From Crambe crambe (lineage: Eukaryota; Porifera; Demospongiae; Poecilosclerida; Crambeidae), in the NCBI GenBank assembly GCA_963924555.1, contig OZ004594.1, positions 3,441,563-3,505,562 on the forward strand: a DNA stretch of 64,000 bases, written 5' to 3'. Below are positions 22,835-41,370 of the stretch, one piece after another. The notes under the pieces were generated by a model, which saw only the letters and a program-made list of their open reading frames with translations, had not been told where the DNA came from and searched no databases. Position 1 is the stretch's first letter. Each line of letters begins with the position of its first letter. Both the position numbers and the translations under genes were made by a program.

Positions 22835-25650
22835 ATGTATTCAACAAACTACCTACTTTTGAAGTTCACAGCAGTAAGCTTCTTCTTGTGCTTGACAGGT
22901 ATAGCTAGCTAGCTAACTAGCTATAATTATGGCCATGCGGCTAGTGAACAGCTAAGTTCTAGCTATGGTAGTGTCTAGCTAGCTATATTGCTTGCTAAAT
23001 TTAACTTGTACAGGTGTGGATTCACAAGGTTATCAGTTGCAATGTTCAGCTCTGGATGCTGCTAATAACCTCTACTACCTTCCAAATCTCCCAGAGGGGA
23101 ATGATGGAGTAGTTGCACTTAGTGCATTATTGTACATCCCCTCATCAGCTGGTGTGACCTATATTTACCCAGTCCCCTCGACCCAGGTGAACTGCAGTGG
23201 GACAGTGTCGGCTGTAGAATACTGTTATGGAGGTAACAGTGGGCAACTGGGAACTGAACTACTTGCTTTTACACTTCTAACACTGGAGCAGAATGGTCTC
23301 AACTTTAGAATCACTGACAGAATTGAAGTGCGAACTACACCACGTTCTCAGATATGTACAGGAATTATCACTCAGTATTGCTGTGATACTACATCATTGA
23401 ACATGGCTGACCATTTCCCACTTCCAGCACCGAATTTCGCCTTTGGCATTGCCATACCTCCTTCAAGTGTTAGTCTACTTGGATTTAGATCTTCATTACA
23501 AGTAGCTCACTATCAAGTATCTCAAACTGTCATTCCAAATGTGGGAAGTACTTTCTCAGTCAGCAATCAAGATCAAGTCACTCAAGGTTTAAGGCTACTT
23601 CGACTTCATATGAGTAAGTAACTACAAATCAAACTCTGCATGCCCCACCCCCTCTTAGAGGGTCTGAGGATCTCCACCTAATAGGTGCATATGTAGAGCT
23701 GAAAATAATAGGCCACTGGCCAATTACCAGTATATATGTAGCCTATAAAACTCACTTCAGCCAGATATTCTGTCCAAGTAATACTTACTCTGGATTACTA
23801 GTATATTTGTTTCACTCCCCAAAAATGCTCAGAGTGTTTTGGTGCTTGCTAGGCTACTTCTCTGTCTACTTGTAGCTATCTGATCATATAAAAGCATTTT
23901 CTCAGCTTAATGCTTTCAAGTTTAAAGATAATGCAAACATGCTTCACTTGGAAGTCAAAGTTTGGATAACCTGTTAATGTAGCTAAATAAAGTAATATTT
24001 CTGAAGATGCAATAACCAAGCCTCTGGTACTTTGGAGACCACTGCTGCTAGCTTAAAACAAAACAACAAAACAAAACAAAAACAACAACAGAACAACGAC
24101 AACAATAACAACTTATAACTCATGACTAAATTAATTTGTCCTTCCTAAATTAGTAGCTATGTCCAGACAAATTTCAGAAGTGTTTGGCCAAAAACACTAT
24201 ATGCTGTCCTAGCAGATTCACTATATTATTTCACCTCTGTGCATGGATACCTGACAACCATCATTGCATCACTCTTATTATAGCACCAACCCCAGCTACT
24301 ACCCCCTCCACCACTACTACTGGAGCTTCTACTCCCCTCACCACTGAAACCCCCACCACTACTACCTCCACCATGACTGAAGATTTAACTACTCCCGATC
24401 CCCCCACCATTGGAACCCCCACCACTACTGGAAATTCAACTACTCCCCTCACCACTGAAACCCCCACCACTACTGAAAATTCAACTACTCCCCCCACCAC
24501 TACTACCCCCACCACAACTGAAGATTCAACTACTCCCGATCCTCCCACTACTGGAAATTCGACTACTCCCCCTACCACTGGAACCCCCAGTGGAGATTCA
24601 ACCACTCCCCACACTACTGAAACCCCCACCACTACTACCTCCACCATGACTGAAGATTTAACTACTCCCGATCCCCCCACCATTGGAACCCCCACCACTA
24701 CTACACCCACCACTACTGGAAATTCAACTACTCCCCTCACCACTGAAACCCCCACCACTACTGAAAATTCAACTACTCCCCCCACCACTACTACCCCCAC
24801 CACAACTGAAGATTCAACTACTCCCGATCCTCCCACTACTGGAAATTCGACTACTCCCCCTACCACTGGAACCCCCAGTGGAGATTCAACCACTCCCCAC
24901 ACTACTGAAACCCCCACCACTACTACCTCCACCATGACTGAAGATTTAACTACTCCTGATCCCCCCACCATTGGAACCCCCACCACTACTACACCCACCA
25001 CTACTGGAAATTCAACTACTCCCCTCACCACTGAAACCCCCACCACTACTGAAAATTCAACTACTCCCCCCACCACTACTACCCCCACCACAACTGAAGA
25101 TTCAACTACTCCCGATCCTCCCACTACTGGAAATTCGACTACTCCCCCTGCCACTGGAACCCCCAGTGGAGATTCAACCACTCCCCACACTACTGGAACC
25201 CCCAGCACCACCACTGGAAGTCCAACTGCTATCCCAACCACAGGGACACCAGTTGCTACTACTCCTTCTGGTGAAACCCAGGCTACTATCCCCTCCACTG
25301 AGATAGAAGATCTTACAACTGAAGCAGGTACAGTTTTGGGGACCTCTTTTGGGGACCCCATCCCACATAGATAATCCCCATCCTACATAAATTGGGAAAT
25401 TTTTTATTAAACTGAGATAATTATAACTAGTTTCATGTTTTCCTTTGTTTCATGAGTAGTCATGATTTTGCTTTCCTCACTTTCAGCTGTAGTCTCTCCA
25501 GCTGTAGTCTCTCCAGCTGTAATCTCTCCTCGAAGAACAGCACCTGGAGTCTGTCCAACTGCTGAAGTGATAGATGCACAGAGGAATGCTATAAAACAAG
25601 AAATACGAGATCTCCTGCGACATATTGTGATTCCTGCACTATCTAGCTAA
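22835..25650 (+). CDS. R3: secreted mucin-stalked receptor paralogue without kinase
   Basis: Four exons (22835-22898, 23014-23613, 24284-25327, 25487-25650) total 1872 nt (623 aa) with consistent phase-1 junctions. They encode a signal peptide (MYSTNYLLLKF), a 200-residue six-Cys ectodomain and a 348-residue Thr/Pro stalk. The 54-residue C-terminus (TAPGVCPTAEVIDAQRNAIK...) ends IPALSS before TAA. The end looks like an amphipathic helix with one Cys. There is no membrane helix, so the protein should be secreted and heavily O-glycosylated. R4 replaces this last exon with stalk end plus membrane helix. Downstream at 26249-26420 a decayed tail exon shows the ancestor had a kinase. A decoy or matrix role is inference. 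Confidence 0.72.
24300..25200 (+). repeat. 288-bp coding super-repeat in R3 stalk
   Basis: Three nearly identical copies of a 96-codon unit (the first 15 bp short) begin near GGAACCCCCACCACTACT. Each is built of subrepeats such as TTTTPTTTEDSTTPDPPTTG. Copies differ by single bases and also match R4 units almost exactly, pointing to recent expansion and gene conversion. Confidence 0.9.
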
Positions 25651-25779
25651 TAATGGTAGAATGTAACATATCATCACTTTATTTCACATTATGTGTTATT
25701 GTCTGTCATTGTGAATGTGATTTGTGCTAGTGTGGCTACTTGACCTGTGCATGTTTGATGTTTAATTTTAATGACTTTT

Positions 25780-26738
25780 TTTCATGAGTTCTGCCCTACA
25801 TCTTGCTTTGAAAGAAGACCCTATTATCAGCACTGTCCTCCTCAAGCCCTTCCCCTTCTAGTGTACTACTTCCAGCAAGTTCCACTCGGTGTACTGTGCA
25901 CTAGCTATAGGGAGCAGGATGGGAAGTTTCTATCTACCATCCATTTCCTGCATGTATACTGGCCTGGGTTAGCTATAATTATTTCAGGAAGAAGAATAGT
26001 TACTGACCTGGGTTCAGGGAGAGGCATGGCATGTATTATTGAATATGCCTGATTCTTATAGCTGGTTACAGCCTGGGCATATAATAATCTCGAGTAGTAT
26101 AAGGCTAAAGCTGGTTATAATTTATTTTACTCATAGGTGTCCTGTGTAGCTATAAAGCTAGCTATAATTTATCCTAGCCATGCATAGGTCTACTCAACAA
26201 TTGCCATACCATCTAAGGTTCGTTATGTATTCTTGCTTTTATGACAGCCTTCCAGCATCCTAACTTTACATGAATCATCAGACAGCTCTCCCTCCCTGAC
26301 ACCGATATCCTCCAGTGGTCCAAAGAGGACAGATCTGTTCACCCTGAGGCAGCCAAACTGGGGGCTGACCTCCAGTGTGGACAGAAACATTATAGGGACC
26401 TGCAGGCAATGTACAATGGAGGAAAAGGGGGGGGGGGGGGGGGGGGGGGGGCGGGGGGCCATGCCCCCCCCCCATTTTTTTACTCTAATATATAATGCCC
26501 CCCCCCCCCCCCCCCCCCCCCCCCACTTTTTTGCTGGCCATGTGAGGTAAACCAGCCAGTCAGCATACATACATTACATATGTAAACTCTATTACTAAAG
26601 AATTTATCTAAGTTAATGATAGGAGGAAGAATTTTTTTTGATGACTTTTAGCTGTAATAGCTGTATATGCACTTTGTTGTTGTTGTTGTTTTTTTTCCAT
26701 AATGATAATTGTGTTAAAGTACGACACATAGCTAGCTA

Positions 26739-26769
<31 letters not shown>

Positions 26770-26813
26770 CTTTTATTTTGCTTCCTCCGCCTGGTGACTA
26801 TGAAATCCCAATA
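25780..26813 (+). pseudogene. R3 relic of kinase-gene tail
   Basis: 25895-25975 matches the last intron of R1. 26249-26420 is the C-terminal tail exon, but an in-frame TGA at 26271 replaces an Arg codon (ACACGA in R1). The exon is then interrupted after MYN by homopolymer-rich DNA and resumes at about 26791 (PGDYEIPI). No kinase exons remain between 25650 and 26249, so this tail is not translated with R3. Confidence 0.65.
26426..26790. repeat. Homopolymer-bounded insert (poly-G / poly-C)
   Basis: A G-run of about 24, a GGGGGGCCATGCCCCCC inverted junction, and two C-runs of about 26 and 28 bound a 365-bp AT-rich insert within the R3 tail exon relic. Similar poly-G or poly-C tracts occur at 44493-44507 and 45730-45762. 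These tracts probably vary in length and may be collapsed or misread in assembly. Confidence 0.6.
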
Positions 26814-27299
26814 GGTTATATAGTGGGGGAGATATGTGAAAAAGATGTTCACTTCTGGCAGAAAGCATGAAACTTTGTATTTTGGGATTTTAGTCCAAAT
26901 TTAATGGGAACCACGTCATCAGAGCATGGCTTCCCACTCAAAACTGATATTTTAGGGATTATTGATGAATTCTTATGCACTATAGCACAATTATCCATCA
27001 AGTAGGGATACATCCATAACATGTACACACCAGAATAGCAGTAGTATACACATGCTCAGTTTTTGAGCACCTTTCCCCAATCTTTAGTTAAGAATGACTC
27101 AGTACGGCATGGAAACAAGGCAATCTTGATGAAAATTTAATGGACGTGTGGAACCTTGGCACCATGTCCACACTGAAGTAGATGTAAAGGTCTTGGATGG
27201 AGCTAAAGGATGCAGCCACTATTGTGAACAAGCTTTCAGGTGGTCAAATGAGTGGATGTTGTGTGCACTATTAAACTGGTGATGACCTCACGCCCTCTT

Positions 27300-27720
27300 A
27301 AGAAGTTCAAGATCATGGTGCATATAAATACTACTGACACAGACATACTTGTTCTTACCATTCCACTGTCAGGGCACTATAGGATGTGAAATTGAAGTTT
27401 TGGTCATGGCAGATGTTGCAGCTCGTACAATTGTGCAGCAGTGATGACTTTGTAAAAAGTTTGCATGTCGCTTTTCAGGTTGTGACACTGTCTTTTAACA
27501 AAAACATGAGAGCAGCACTATACTAAATGTAAATAATTCCCAGCAGCCTAATTTGGGGAGAAGCACTGATTGCAAATCCACCTCTGTCTTCTAAGTGGGG
27601 TCGGAAAGATGGAAACTGGACACCATTGTGTTGCTGAAGCCTCTAAAGGATGCTGCATCAGAACATGTGAAATGCAACTGTCTTAGACACCACAAATCCA
27701 ACCTGACATGTACAAAGTTC
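27300..27720 (+). pseudogene. Highly degenerate GCDT-family transposon gene
   Basis: Disconnected words remain in shifting frames: INTTDTDILVLT, SFGHG, RFSGCDTVF, SKWGRKDGNW, then CNCLRHHKSNLTCTK. Their order matches a transposon-associated family with DTDVLVL, a (T/S)GCDT motif, a Trp-rich segment and a Cys-rich end. Many stops and shifts are present. It is related in motif order to the broken gene at 11839-12892. Confidence 0.4.
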
Positions 27721-27840
27721 AATAGAATTAGTTCTCATAAAATTAGCTTATGAAACAAACCACCAATGTTTCGACCAGCCTTCATCAGGTCGAAACGGTG
27801 GTTTGTTTCATAAGCTAATTTTATGAGAACTAATTTTATT
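27721..27840. mobile_element. 120-bp near-perfect hairpin element
   Basis: The left arm (about 27722-27777) and right arm (27789-27840) are inverted copies containing TTAGTTCTCATAAAATTAGC and GTTTCGACC. The loop is about 10 bp. The near-identity of the arms indicates a recent insertion or strong folding. It is a snap-back miniature element with no coding capacity. Confidence 0.8.
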
Positions 27841-28841
27841 GATGTTAGCTGAGAAAAATAAGCAGAGTTTGAATGTACTTTAGTGGCAGACAAATTGAAT
27901 GCACAGAGCAAGATAGCTACTCGATTTTATTTATGTACCAAATCTACTTTTTGGTTTTTCTGATTGTTTGCTTCATGTCTTAATTCTCACCCAGCCCAAA
28001 CTTGCCAGAAACATACCACAACACTGCTGAATATTGTCATGGCAGCTTGTATTATGGTGGTAGCTACTTTGTAAGGGTCCATCCTGTTTGTATCGTCATG
28101 TAAGGTCTAAAATTTCCACAAGTGCATGTCTTTCATTCATGCATGACAATGTCAGTATTGACTATAGCTACACTGATCTTCATTTTAACTTTTTAGCAAA
28201 AAAAAATTACACATTTCCATTAACTATCAGAACTTATTAACAAAAATATGGTCTAAACACTACACATTTCAGCCTCTATAAATTGTGCAAAGATCGTGCC
28301 TGCATGCTGACCTCGAATTCAACCATTAGAGATTGTGTACGTATGGTCAATATAGACCCAGAACTTGTGGAAATTTTGGACCTAGCTTCTACTTGGTGAA
28401 TAATGACAATCTAAACAAGATGGACCCTTATTCAACAAATACAAGTTGCCATGACAACATGTTTTTCACTTTCAGTATTAAAATCTAGATCAGCATATTA
28501 TTTCTGCAAAGTTTGAGCACCCTGGATGGTATTGTTCAGAAGATATAGCTAAAGCAAACAAATGGAAATATCAAAAAGTTTTACCCACTAAATTTGGGCT
28601 ACGATTCGCCAAATGCCTCACAAATATAAGTTGCAGATAAATGGACAAAAGCAAAAAGAAGAGCCAAGTCGAAATAACCATAAATAAATGAAAATTAGGC
28701 CTAGGGAGAGAAAAAACTTGACCACGCCCATGTTCAACTCGGAATTAGAGCAGGAAGCCATAGTCTAACAACGTGGTTCCCATTAGATTTGGAATCAGCA
28801 TGGTCTAAAATCCCGAAATACAATTTTTCATGCCGGAAGTG

Positions 28842-29258
28842 CATAGTTCCCAACTGTCCCGAAACGTCCGGGACAGTCCCGGATTTTTTAGCTCTGTCCC
28901 GTCCCGCCACGGAAGTGTAAACTGCCTATTGTTTGTCCCGGAAGCTTCTTTTTAGCGCTACAGTAGCGCTACAGACCACGGTAGTTTGTTTACTTAACAG
29001 CATAACCAGTCACTAATGAATGCACCACACTGACTGCACAGCACTCAGACAATGCAGTAAGCTAAGACAGCTGCATGTATCAATCAACAGTGCACAAGGT
29101 CAATGTCCAGTTCATGAAAACTGTCAGTTCTTGAGTCCTTCTGTCTTCAGTCAGTGGCCAGAATATGGACGTGGTACAGGGGCGGGACTTCAAAAGTAGG
29201 TGTGACTTGTGGTAGAATTTAGTGTCCCTGAAGTTAGTTTCTCAAAGTTGGGAACTAT
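28842..29258. mobile_element. 417-bp element, 14-bp TIRs, GGAAGTG duplication
   Basis: CATAGTTCCCAACT at the left end is matched inverted (AGTTGGGAACTATG) at the right end. GGAAGTG flanks both sides (28835-28841 and, overlapping the terminal G, 29259-29265). It splits the right arm of the older element. Its interior starts with a GTCCCGAAACGTCCGGGACAG palindromic region and has no gene. Confidence 0.75.
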
Positions 29259-29424
29259 GGAAGTGAACATCTCGTCTACTATCCCATGTAGTGTGGCTTG
29301 GGATCCATGCTGGTAGGGACATGCAAATGCTGGTGGCATAATATACTTCCAGAGGTTGGCAGATATGGATGGTAAATAGTTACATATCCGCTCCACTATA
29401 TTATATGACTATGGTATTTAATAA

Positions 29425-29470
29425 CGTTATTCATGACACCACACCCCCAACATCCTGTAGACACTCCCCC
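29425..29470 (+). promoter_or_regulatory. Conserved upstream block of R4
   Basis: Third copy of the CATGACACCACACCCCCAAC / CATCCTGTAGACACTCCC block, about 57 bp before the R4 start codon. Confidence 0.45.
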
Positions 29471-29526
29471 AGCTCAGTGCCATGCTGTAGCAGGTATCGT
29501 ACTAGACTATCAAAACGAGTAGAGAG

Positions 29527-35907
<6,381 letters not shown>

Positions 35908-36601
35908 CTCTCAACTACTTGAATACTAAATGCTATTGTTTCATTGTTTCATTGATTTTCATTGGGTGGGACATTTACAGTTGGCCCGCTCCAAACTATA
36001 CCTTCGGTAGCCACCTTCTTTTTTATTTCTTGCTGTGGTACGTTGCCTGCTTAGCAGGATCTTGGAAATCAGGTTTTTGAGCTGCCCTTTTCTCCATTCC
36101 ATCCATGGGACTACAGTATATATGCTTCACACCTTTTTTGTTGCAAGATCAGAGCATGGCTCAGGCTATTGGAGGGTGGCAGTCCTTCTGCAATTATATA
36201 ATTGCATCAAGTATAAGCTTGTAACTTATTTTTGGACCTATAGAATAGCTGATTTAGTAAGCCTTTTTTTTATATATTTTCCATGTGATTGGTTACACAG
36301 CCTCAGGGTAGCTAAACAAATCTGACCACTCAGTAAGGATCTCCAGGACTGTAATCAGCAGGGGGCTTGAGCCCCTCCCCCTCCCCTGGATTCATTAGTT
36401 TGCTGTATTGATTTTAGTTCTCACACATTGAAAATATCTTAGCTGAGTAATATTATAAGCCATCCCTAAATCCTGGCTATCTCTATGAAGGAGAACTTTA
36501 TTCTCCTGCAGGAAGTGGATAGCTAAACGAGCGGGCGTGGGCGGAGTTAGTACAAAACTATCCATTCTAGCTATAGTTTTATTACCTCGTTGCCAGTGCC
36601 A
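35908..36601 (+). other. R4-R5 intergenic region
   Basis: No coding exon is seen. GAGCCCCTCCCCCTCCCC at 36370-36388 is a C-rich tract like those flanking homopolymer inserts elsewhere. The last 60 bp before the R5 start should hold its promoter, but it lacks the blocks of R2-R4 and the GCGCATGCGC palindrome. Confidence 0.5.
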
Positions 36602-39600
36602 ATGGATTCAAACAGCTTCTCCTGCAGCGCTACCAGAATCTTTCTAGTACTAGCCGTTGCACTACTGACGCCGAATGGAGGGATTGGTTAGTTCAGCTAC
36701 CTACTAGCTACTTTATAGCTTCTAGATCTTTCTTGTTGATTTTGTCCAGCTCAAAAGTGTTTACGACCAGCAGCCAACAATAGAGATATTCCATTTCAGG
36801 ATCTTGATATGGGTAGAAGTACTCCTCGTCTTGCTAGTGGGAGCAACATGGGGGTCCAGGCCATCATCACCGGTTACCAATTCCACTGCTGTGGGAATGT
36901 CACTGCATGGCAGACCTTTGTGGAACCTGGAGGTGGTGGCCATAATGGAAAATATGACATCACCTTCCAAGTGTGGAGACCATCACCAACAGCAGTGAAT
37001 TCTGATAGATGCTATAGTCTAGTGGGAGAGAATGAATTCACCAGGATTAGTTCTCCTAATTACAATAGTGGTTTAATTAGTGTGACTCCTGAACCAACCA
37101 ACAGGATAACTGCACAGCCTGGAGATGTGGTGGGCTTCTATGCTGTAAGTAGAAAGGGAGGCAATGATGGAATACAAATAAGCACCAGCTTCACTGGAGA
37201 GTGTGTGTGGTACCACAGGAATACAAGCGATGATCCTCTTCCAAGTAGAGGCATGTCTGTATGTCCATTCCCAGTAGGATCACAATCCAATAGGGAATTG
37301 AGGTCTTCCACCAATGCAGCTCCAATGCTTTCTGTGGATATATGTAAGTACATACCAAACACCTATTGTATCATCATCAATATGGTCAGCAAATTAATAT
37401 TGATGCCCCATGTAGCTATACTGACTTCCTCCCTCATGGAAATCTTTGACATTAACTTTGACATAAACATGTGCTTACTTATTTCGTAGCTACTTCTTCA
37501 TGTCCAATGTCTCCTACACCTCATCCTTCACCTCCTCCAATAGCGAGCAGCTCGTCACTTTCAGTTCCAATTCCTACCATTGCCACCCCAGACTCTCCTA
37601 CACCTCATCCATCACTTGTTCTTCCAATAACACCTCCTCCAATAGCAAGCAGTAGCTCATCACTTCCAGCTCCAACTCCCACCCTCGCTATCCTTGATTC
37701 TTCCATTTCACCGATAACTGACCGATCCATTATTGTTGCAGTACCAATCACCACAACCACCACCACACCTGTCAGCACCACTACTGAAAGTCTCCCCACC
37801 ATAACCATAGCTGCCAGCACCACCACTGGAAGTCCCCCCACCATAGCTGCCAGCACCATTACTGAAAGTCTCCCCACCATAACCATAGCTGCCAGCACCA
37901 CCACTGGAAGTCCCCCCAACACAGCTGCCAGCACCACCGCTTCAAGTCCTATCCCAACCACAGGGACACCAGTTGCTACTACTCCCTCCAGTGAAACCCA
38001 GGCTACTATCCCCTCCACTGAGATAGAAGATCTCACAACTGAAGAAACTTCAACAGAAGAAGTCACGACTGAGAGGTCCATCGCCAAAGGCAATAACACT
38101 GGAGCAGCTGTCGGGGCTGCTGTGGGTGTATTGGTGTTAGTGGTGTTAGTACTTGTCATAGTGATTGCAGTGATAGTGGTGTTCAGAAGACGATCATCAT
38201 GGAAGCTGAGCAATGATGGCAGCCTGGCATTTGGAAGTGCCATGTACTCAGGTAATTGAACAAATAACTGAGAAAAGGTCACCGAGTGTGTACAACTAGC
38301 TACATGATTGAGCACATGTGTTGAATAAGAAGCAATTTTTCCTCCCTCTCAAAAGGAAATAACTTACTAATAGAATACTTACTGTGTTCCCAAGTCCAAT
38401 CCTGATTGTGACACTCTGCAGAGAGCTCTCCTGGAAAACAGCAGTATGCTAGTGTCAACTACGACTATACAGGAGTCAGTCCTCGAGTATACAATGGTCC
38501 CAATGAAGCACATGGGAATTATGAGGTGTGTGCAATAATTAATCCCAGTGAAGTACACAGGAATTGTGAGATATGTGAATCCCATGGGATGTCCCAATGA
38601 AGCACATGTATACATAATGAGGTATGTCCCAATGAAGCACATGTTATATATGTATGAAAATCTGAGGGCACGAGTCTTATTATGATGTGTTATGTTTATT
38701 CATGATTTGTTGACATGCCTTTTGATCCTTATGTATACAATTAGAGCTATCGTTCATATCTTTATCAACTTATGCATGATCCAATTAACACAAGTACTAC
38801 GTATTAAGGAGAAAAGTACAGTATGATCAGTATCCTGATATGCAATAATAGCTGTTGGTAGCTGTTAGCATTTCAAAGTGTCCATTAGCTGTACAGTAAG
38901 ATTTACTACTAAGCAAACGAGTGTTAAAAGCTAGTATTCTGCTGCTAAACAGTAAGGGATCTTGATTGGCAGCTTTCAAGGAGTCTATACTTAATCACTA
39001 TGCACAGTGATCAGATGATTCTAGTATAGAGTGGGCCACCCTGTTCAAATAATTAAAAAATGGCTGAGTCTATGAGATTATGGCATCAATTGAATTATGT
39101 TCTCATGAATGCACTAAGTACCCTGTTTGAAGTACAGCTAGGGAAACTGTGGTGATTACCATTATTAATTTGCTACAGCAGAGCCATGAGTACAGTTATG
39201 CCCACACAGGAGCTGGAGCTATCGATAATGTTGTAAGTTTTTTATCACCTCTTAGCTCGGTATAACTTAGCGAGCCTTTGGAGTACATGTATTTCTGTAA
39301 TAATAATCTGATAACTAATAGATAAGTGATATTATACAATTTGTTGCTTGATAGCTTAGTGATATGGCACAGCTTGATCAGTGGTAGACTGGACATAACT
39401 TTGATAAAGTTCTTGTTCTATTCTCGCATTACTAGGTATATGATGCTGTAAAGTTCTTGTTCTATTCTCGCATTACTAGGTATATGATGCTGTGAGAGAA
39501 AAAGTTCCAGAGGTATGTTTATGTAAGCCTTCAGTATGCAATGAAACAGTGTTATGAAAATGGCTGTAATAACTACAATTATGGAGTTTCTGACATCAAT

Positions 39601-41105
39601 CTATGGCTGGAATAGCAAACAATAAATTATCATCTTTATATAGCTACCACCTTCCAACTCCAAGAAGCAAGAAAATTCCCAGAATGAGGAAAGTATTTAC
39701 ATGGTGCCTGGGAGTAATGAAACGACACTGTATTCCCAACTGGAGGAGATTAAGACTGACAATGTTACAAGAGAGACTATAATGTGAGTCTATGAAACAA
39801 TTAGTCATTTATGAGGTTTAGAATGTGTCGTGTAGACTTGGAGATTTCTTGGGGTCTGGTCAGTTTGGTACTGTGTATAAAGGGGTGTGGTGGTCCGCTA
39901 CTCGTGGTGAGGTGAATGTGGCAGTGAAGACCCTCAAGGAAGGATCAGGGGGAAATGACAGAATCAAGTTCCTGCAGGAGGCAGCCATCATGGGCCAGTT
40001 TAAGAATCCTAATGTGGTCACTATGTATGGAGTGGTCACCAATGGAGAGCCTGTGAGTGTGAATAGAATGTGGTGTGGGCCATTTCATTTGTTGATTCAC
40101 TAGATCCTGTTGGTTCTGGAAGTACTGACAAAGGGAGACCTCAGAGGTCATCTCCTCAAAATGAGACCAGACGAAGGAAAAGCTATAGGTGTGGATGACC
40201 ACACCCTCCTGAGTTACTGTCGACAAGTGGCATCTGGGATGGCCTACCTGTCTAACAAGGCCTTTGTGCACAGAGACCTGGCTGCAAGGAACATCCTGGT
40301 CTCTGAAGATGAGATATGCAAGGTATAGAGATTCACTAACCACTCAGAAAAGCCAGCCTTCATGAATAATTTGACAATTATGAATTTCCAGATCGCAGAC
40401 TTTGGAATGTCACGTGACCTGATGGATGAAAGTTACTATGTATCACATGGTGGGAAAATCCCAGTCAAGTGGACAGCCCCTGAGGTAAGGCTAGCTATAG
40501 CTATATCTGCATGCTGTTAGAAACAAAATTGTCATTTCTTGTGACCCTCAGGCTCTCCATTACAAAAAGTACTCCAGTGCTAGTGATGTGTGGAGCTATG
40601 GAGCTCTCATGTACGAGATATGGAGTGTGGGACATAAACCATTCGAGACCTTTACCAATACAGAGGTTAGTAGCTAGAGCTGGCTTGCTCTTCCTCTATG
40701 TAGCTATATCTATATCATGCATTATAATAGGTGCTCAAGTTGATAGATGCAGGGTTTCGTCTCCCCCCTCCTCCTGGTTGTCCTCGGGCCCTTTACAGCA
40801 TCATGATATCATGCTGGTGATTGTAGCTACTATCTGCATAGCTTGTGCAATAATCTTTAGCTAGTTTTTTTTATTGTATTATTAGGCATTCAACAGCTTT
40901 TCAGCGTCCTAAATTTACAGGAATCACCAAACAGCTCTCCCTCCTTGACGTAAAGATCCTTCAGTGGTCTGAAGAGGACAGATCTGTTCACCCCGAGGCA
41001 GCCAAACTAGGGGCTGACCTCCAGTGTGGACAACAGCTCTATAGGGACCTGCAGGCGACGTATAAAGAGGGTGACATGTCAGATTGTGAATATGCAGTTC
41101 CATGA
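36602..41105 (+). CDS. R5: receptor tyrosine kinase with an unrelated ectodomain
   Basis: Thirteen exons: 36602-36686, 36750-37343, 37490-38251, 38422-38525, 39182-39232, 39480-39512, 39644-39783, 39836-40052, 40104-40322, 40391-40483, 40552-40665, 40731-40816, 40886-41105; 2718 nt (905 aa), in phase. After a signal peptide the ectodomain does not match R1-R4. It reads [45 protein letters not shown] and QPGDVVGFY, words I recall from other sponge surface proteins. The stalk ([12 protein letters not shown] ... [12 protein letters not shown]), membrane helix (about 432-456), juxtamembrane tyrosine exons, kinase (from about 590; [26 protein letters not shown]) and tail are nearly identical to R4. 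An exon-level ectodomain swap on a shared chassis is the simplest reading. All catalytic residues are present. Confidence 0.87.
39406..39493 (+). repeat. 44-bp tandem duplication at the R5 microexon acceptor
   Basis: AAAGTTCTTGTTCTATTCTC plus the acceptor and first 14 nt of the 33-nt microexon (GTATATGATGCTGT) are present twice, at 39436 and 39480. Use of the upstream acceptor would add 44 nt and shift the frame. The downstream copy keeps the frame. Confidence 0.85.
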
Positions 41106-41370
41106 CTCTTAACTACTTACTTACAATCACTGCACAGTCTGTTTTATGGGACATGCACAGAAATCACAACTAGCTACAACAGTAGCTATGCAATTTAGCT
41201 TTTCTAGATCTCTCTAGAATGGGTAAAGGGTCGGGCCCGCGAGATTAAGAATGGGCGGGCGGGGCCCTAGGTATTGTGTGAGGCGCATGCGCAGAAGGAA
41301 TTGGAAATCAGGTATTAATACCGGTACCCACACAACACGATTATTAGCAAAGCAAAATCTGCCCGCAACG
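41106..41370 (+). other. R5-R6 intergenic region
   Basis: A short promoter-containing spacer. It is duplicated almost intact at 52787-53033 before R8, marking a segmental duplication. It contains the GCGCATGCGCA palindrome. Confidence 0.6.
41283..41293. promoter_or_regulatory. NRF1-like palindrome upstream of R6
   Basis: GCGCATGCGCA lies 88 bp before the R6 start, at the same spacing as in the R8 copy. It matches the NRF1 half-site palindrome. Confidence 0.5.

Larger units (their letters stand above)
26844..29271. mobile_element. Decayed 2.4-kb element with diverged ~100-bp TIRs
   Basis: GATGTTCACTTC at 26844 is matched inverted at 29260-29271. The arms continue with GTATTTTGGGATTTTAG at the left versus GTATTTCGGGATTTTAG (inverted) near 28806-28822, then AATGGGAACCACGT in both. 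The right arm is split by a 417-bp insertion (28842-29258). The interior has a degenerate gene and a hairpin element. The element lies between R3 and R4. Confidence 0.65.
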
